Made by a program: the position numbers and the translations under genes. A DNA stretch of 64,000 nt from Zygnema cylindricum (taxonomy: Eukaryota; Streptophyta; Zygnematophyceae; Zygnematales; Zygnemataceae), in assembly GCA_037447655.1 (NCBI GenBank), contig JBBHKE010002976.1, positions 223,898 to 287,897 of the forward strand. Reading direction: 5' to 3'. The notes under the pieces are model-generated. The model ran no database searches and was not told where the DNA came from. It was given only the letters and a program-made list of their open reading frames with translations. Positions 59,901 to 64,000 of the stretch are shown here, in pieces. The stretch's first letter is position 1. Each line of letters starts with the position of its first letter.

Positions 59901-62900
59901 TACAAGGGCTTCCGTGCCGAACGGAATATGTCCCTCGGGCTGGACAGTATAAATATCCTCGTCCATTATCCTCTAGAAAAAATATTTCCACATCTAATTG
60001 TTGAATCTGTTAATGCCTCTCTACATCATAAGCAAGAAAATAAATGATAGATGTGAGTTGAGCAACATTTAGGACAATTTGGGGAAATCCCTTCGCAATT
60101 CGGTGGGTTTTCTATTTATCTACGGTGTTATCTGCCTTGTGCTTTACCTTAAATACCAATCTATTATTGGAAATTCGGTCGAGAGGGTGGAGGACCAAAT
60201 CTCATGAGTCAGAGGTGATGAGAGTTGACAACTCCACATCGGCATAGGACCTTTAGAGGGTAACATGCGGTCGAAGAAAGGATGCTTGATAGGAATGAGG
60301 CTGATTCATGAGAAGGGAAGAGAAGATAAGAGCATAGGCATCAGAAGCCCGGTCAAAGGAATCTATGAGACTAGTTGAGCGGTTGAGGAGACCTTGGCTG
60401 TGATGAAGTTGACAATTTGAGTAGCTGAGGTAGAGAGAAGGGAATAAGAAAGAAAAATAGAGGGAGAAGAGAGAGGACGAGGAGGGGGTAAATCTGGTAT
60501 ACCAAAAGTAGAGAAGAGAAAATGGTGGGCGCCAAAGATGACATCGGTATCGCTTCCTCCCTGCCTTCGGTCCTTCCATCCTCCCTACTTTCCACCTTCC
60601 TCTTCTCCCTTCCTTCTTTCCTACCTTCCTCTTCTCTCTTCCTTCCTTCCTCCCTTCTTGCCTCCCTTTCTGTTGGATTATTGTCGTTTCGCGGTATTTC
60701 CGCGAAGCGTCATACCAACATATAATTGTTGACGTGAAGTACCACGTCATCATACGAAACGTACGATGTAAGTTTCGTGGTACTAATTTTGAAGCGTCCG
60801 CGAACGAAACATACTATTTCGTTTCGCGTGACTTTTGTCTTCATGTACATCTGGGTCTGGGTGGTGCTCATGCTCCTCTTCAACATAGAAGGTGGGCAAA
60901 ATATAAAGGTTTTCCTTCCCACTCCTCCCCTCTCTCCCCCCCCCTTCCCCCCTCCCCCTCCCGGTCTTTTTATCCTTTTCCCCTGCTGTCCTTCCTCTCC
61001 CTCACTCTCCGAGTGCCTCTTTAATTTATTTCGCTTTTTCCTTAGTTATTTTTATTTTCTTTATTTATTATCATTTTACTTTTGCCTTTTTTTCGTTTCT
61101 TCTTGTCATTTATTATTTCATTCTTAAATTTGGTTTATTCTTTTGTCATCCCTCTCTCCTTTTCCCTCTCCCACTTCCTCTTGCTCTCCCTCTCTCCCTC
61201 CCCCTCTCCCTCCCCCTCCCCCTTCCCCCTCCCATTGCCCCTCCCTCTCCCTCTTTTACTCCTTTTTCCTCTCTCTCTCCCTCGCCCCCTCTCCCTCCCC
61301 CTCCCCCTTCCCCTCCCCCTCCCATTGTCCCTCCCTCTCCCGCTTTTAATCCCTCTTCCTCTCCCCCTCCCCGTCCCCCCCTTCCCCGTCCCCCTCTCCC
61401 TCCCCCTCCCTCTCCCCCTCCCTCTCCCCCTCCCCCTCCCCCTCCCCCTCCCCCTCTCCCTCCCCCTCCCCCTACCCCTCCCCCTCCCCCTCCCCCTCTC
61501 CCTCCCCCTCCTCCTCCCCTTCCCTCTCCCCCCCCCTCTCCCTCCCCTTCCCACTCCCCTTGCCCCTCCCTCTCCCTCTCCCACTTCCTTTTCCTCTCCC
61601 TCTCCCTCTCCCTCTCCCTGTCCCTCTCCCACTCCCTCCCCCTCTATCTCTCCCTCTCCCTTTCCCTCTCTCTCTCCCTTCCCATTCCCTCTCCCATTCC
61701 CTCTCCCACTTTTTCTACTCCCTCTCCCTCTCCCTCTCCCTCTCCCTATCCCCACCTTATCTCTCCCTTTCCTTCCTCTTTCCCTCTTCCTGTCTCTCTA
61801 CCTTCTCCCTCCCCCTCCCTCTCCCTCTCCTTCTCTTTCTCCTTCTCCCTCTCTCCTTCCTCCCCCTCTCCTCTCTTCCTCCCTCGCCCTCACTCTCTCT
61901 CTCCCTCTCGTGTAGGGTGAATTTCACACAGTAAACAAATATGCTTTTTACTTAAATGTGCACGTGCGCACGCTTAATAGAGCTATTAATAGTGAAAAGC
62001 TATTTGAAATTATTAGTTTAACAATTAGTGTTATTAACTCTGTTTTGGGTTTATAGGCCTAACACCAACAAAACATTGACGCTAATTCATATATGTGACT
62101 CTAATTTGGATACACATTCCCATAGTGTAGCTGATATAGCTCATGGTCACATAGTCGACGTTTGAACATATGATGATAGGTCCGCTTAGCTCGCTTAGTT
62201 TTCTTCCGTTATCAGGAGGAATAAAATGCAAGTGCACTTTCTGGTATCAATGCCACTCCCTTTCTCTATCCCGACGCCGTCATCAAACACTTTTTATTTA
62301 ATCTGACTCTTATTCTTTACGTTTGTAGAAAATAACGAGTAATTTTAATAAGGATTAGCACATTTTTAATCAACACTATTTAATAACTGCTCAAATTAAT
62401 GTAATTGACACTGATTGAATAGTACCTAAATTAACGTAAAGGAAAAAATAGAATTAACAAATTCTATTTTTCGTTGGAGGGTCAAAATTCAAGGGCGACG
62501 AATTAATGTTACTAACTCTAATAGCCATTCACAGTGTAGTAATATGTTTCGCCGTTGCGGCTTAGAGGTTTACTGTCCCCCCTTTGTCACGCTATCGTAA
62601 AAACGAAAGGAGTTATGCGTACGTCTTCGAACCATGTTCAAACAAAGCCTTAGAGTATATTTTGTAAAGATAAAAAAACGGCGGTGGTTGTAAGCGATGA
62701 GTGCAGTACAGTGACCATGATTGCAAAGAAGAGAACATTCTTTGGACATCAGCGAAGGAAACGTTCTATGGGCATCCGATAGGGCTACACCAAGATCTAA
62801 TAAACTTGAAAATGAAGGCGGCTGGCATTTTCGACACTTGAAATGCTTCCATGTTTCGTCAATGAGTCACATTCGTCCTTATCTTTATCTTATTCATCTT

Positions 62901-63225
62901 TATCTTTCGCCACGTTCGCACTTCAAAAGTTTGAGCGATAAAAAACAATTTCTAGGTAATCAAGACGCCTTCTATCAGTCATGCCGCGCTGGTATGGACA
63001 ATGTTTTGAAAACAAAAACTACAAAACTCAATCGATGAAAGCATCGGTAGCATGGAATAACCCATTTAAAACGCAAATGGTTTTTCGTTATTCCTGGCAT
63101 TTCTTTCACTGATATTTTTAATCTACTAGTCTTTGCCTTTGATCATTTATTTGATATATTTTTACCTTTTTGGGGAGTTTGCAGGATGGTATATATTGTT
63201 TTGGGCCAATTTTATTCCAATAACT
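53933..63225 (+). CDS. MLO-family membrane protein, five internal exons, incomplete at both ends
   Basis: Exons 53933-54096, 56180-56254, 57981-58066, about 60740 or 60842 to 60891, and 63185-63225. They read in order as SSFVERHTK and LLLWV; ICFFRQFGLSVSWTDYFTLR; KFDFHQYLIRCMEADF; IWVWVVLMLLFNIEG; WYILFWANFIPIT. This is the MLO signature series: the cytosolic loop CFFRQF...DYxTLR, FxFHxYxxRxxExDF, and the membrane helices with GW...FW. MLO proteins are seven-helix plasma-membrane proteins of plants and algae, linked to calcium signalling and mildew susceptibility. Phases agree at all joints except the exon-4 acceptor, which is disturbed by a hairpin insert (60671-60828). The first two or three helices and the C-terminal calmodulin-binding tail were not found; the latter should lie right of the window. 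Introns carry Copia, LTR and minisatellite sequence. Confidence 0.8.
54300..54535. repeat. GGAAATGGA-type minisatellite
   Basis: Degenerate GGAAATGGAAATGG units in MLO intron 1. They resume at 56030-56090 on the other side of the LTR, which therefore inserted into the array. Confidence 0.8.
54537..56029 (+). mobile_element. Solo LTR (relative of 290-985) interrupted by a dispersed repeat
   Basis: Starts TGTTGAATCACACTTTTAG (compare 290) and its 3' part from about 55700 (CGACTTTGTCATTGGC) matches 630-985. The middle, about 54830-55640, is the dispersed repeat also seen at 31360-32000. No internal element sequence, so it is probably a solo LTR with a nested insertion. Confidence 0.7.
56255..57980. 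other. MLO intron 2
   Basis: AT-rich. Contains GCTAACGGCGTTAGC, a short palindrome near 57050, and a 19-bp repeat (GACTACACTGGTTCGTGAC) three times at about 57703-57750. No other exon visible. Confidence 0.5.
58900..60250 (-). mobile_element. Degenerate Copia RT/RNase H remnant in MLO intron 3
   Basis: On the minus strand: IMDEDIYTVQPEGHIPFGTE, then FVDDLILLDPN (RT active-site region), then LDIATVVTQYNQFLDSPSSY and FELDKFVGSDYAVV, an RNase H start. The order fits Copia RT to RNase H, with many stops and frameshifts. Confidence 0.75.
60671..60828. repeat. Four consecutive hairpins at the MLO exon-4 acceptor
   Basis: Inverted pairs: TGTTGG/CCAACA enclosing TTCGCGG/CCGCGAA (60671-60720); TGACGTG/CACGTCA (60730-60749); ACGAAAC/GTTTCGT (60754-60778); CGCGAACGAAA/TTTCGTTTCGCG (60799-60828, one-base bulge). 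It abuts the conserved exon at about 60842. Confidence 0.75.
61140..61912. repeat. Long CCCTCT/CCCCCT pyrimidine tract in MLO intron 4
   Basis: About 770 bp of almost pure C/T on the plus strand. Frames on both strands are open for over 200 codons by composition alone. Confidence 0.95.
61913..63184. other. Rest of MLO intron 4
   Basis: AT-rich sequence with no recognisable exon or TE domain, ending in TTTGGGGAGTTTGCAG, the acceptor for the exon at 63185. Confidence 0.5.
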
Positions 63226-63239
63226 GTGAGAAACTGTCC

Positions 63240-64000
63240 TCCCTTTTTTTTTTGCCACTCCTCTCTCTCTACATTCTTCCTTCTCTCCCTCTATAGCACT
63301 CACTTACCCTCTTTCCTTCCCTTCCTCCTCCCTCCTTCACAACGACACTCACTTCTCTCTCACCATTTCCTCCATCACTAACTCTCTTTCTCCCTTTTAC
63401 ATTTCCTACCTCGCCATGTCACTCATCTTTCTCTACCTCCTTCTAACCCTCCCTCCCTACGGCATCCACTCTCCCTCTTTCTCCTTTCTTCCCTCCCTCA
63501 TGAAATCACTCACTATCTCTCTCCTTATTTTGATTCCTCAATCCCTCTCCCTCCTTTATTCATTCCCTCCCTATGGCACTCCTATCTCTCTTCCTCTTTC
63601 TTACCCACCCGCTCTATGTCGCTAACTCTCGCTCTCCCTCTTTCAATCCATTTCTACCTCCCTATGGCACTCATTCTCTCTCTCTCTCTCTATTTCATTT
63701 CCTCCCTACTAATATCACTCACTCTCTCTCTTCTCCCTTTTTTATTCTTTCTCTCCCTATGGCACTTTTCTCTCCTACCTCCTTTCTTCCCTCCTTATGT
63801 CGCTCACTTCCTGCTTCCTTCCCTCCTTTCGTACGGCACTACCACTCTTTCACTCGTTCATTTCCCCCCTCCCTATGGCAGTCAAACTCTCTCTACCTTC
63901 TTCCTTCTATCCCCCCCCTGTGGCACACAATCTCTCTTTCCCACCTTCCTTCCATCTCACCCTATGGCACTCAATCTCTCTCTACCTCCTATCTTCTCTC
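63240..64000. repeat. CCCTATGGCACTCA-type degenerate minisatellite, to window end
   Basis: About fourteen imperfect repeats at 30-100 bp spacing, each with CTATGGCACTCA or a variant (TATGTCGCTCA, TACGGCATCCA) embedded in CTCTCT sequence. They lie in the MLO intron after the exon at 63185-63225. Confidence 0.8.

Noticed and set aside
61082-61934. Open frames of up to 277 codons (both strands) in the 61-kb region
   Set aside because: They are Pro/Leu/Ser or Gly/Arg/Glu repeats produced by a nearly pure C/T tract inside an MLO intron.
1-64000. CRISPR arrays, bacterial operons, ribosomal RNA genes
   Set aside because: None seen; spliceosomal introns, Copia elements and plant-type genes show this is nuclear eukaryotic DNA.

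Overview
The window is eukaryotic nuclear DNA from a plant-type genome. It is AT-rich, with few exons, long introns, abundant CCCTCT/TTTTT simple repeats, and one 10-N assembly gap (8135-8144). The gene content is plant-like: a fused BIO3-BIO1 biotin gene, an MLO-family gene, an exon of GDP-mannose pyrophosphorylase, and Copia elements, one of which has a primer-binding site like initiator tRNA-Met. I infer a streptophyte alga or early land plant; the sequence does not fix the species.

Layout. 1-1480: 3' end and LTR of a + strand Copia element, then a 215-bp inverted-repeat element. 2130-6290: copy B of a segmental duplication carrying an intact 8-exon minus-strand ankyrin/membrane gene. 7.5-8.85 kb: two truncated Copia 5' ends around the N gap. 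9.1-11.2 kb: a + strand coiled-coil, NLS-tailed gene. 13.27-17.2 kb: copy A of the duplication, whose gene is broken (lost splice donor, frame mismatch) and whose 5' flank is split by a complete-looking Copia element (17176-21543) that lacks reverse transcriptase. 21.5-24.3 kb: resumed copy-A flank, TIR elements and a third partial copy of the duplication. 24.9-30.6 kb: an intact 5-exon, 975-codon minus-strand gene of unknown function. 31-36.1 kb: a dispersed repeat and two TIR elements, one of which encloses a lone exon of GDP-mannose pyrophosphorylase.

36.6-41.6 kb: six in-phase exons of a bifunctional dethiobiotin synthetase/DAPA aminotransferase (mitochondrial biotin synthesis). The catalytic C-terminal half was not found. 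41.8-51.8 kb: a Copia graveyard with one element nested inside another, plus SINE-like repeats. 52.1-53.6 kb: minisatellites and a hAT-like MITE. 53.9 kb to the right edge: five exons of an MLO-type membrane protein with TE-filled introns; the gene runs off the window and its N-terminal exons were not found.

Three themes recur. First, short cassettes spanning a splice junction are tandemly duplicated beside simple repeats (at 27.0, 27.8 and 41.0-41.4 kb). Second, several TIR elements share a TTA target site and GG...CATGT termini. Third, two Copia elements have lost all or part of RT/RNase H while keeping recognisable LTR pairs. All exon models rest on reading frame, splice-site dinucleotides and phase; no transcript or database evidence was available.
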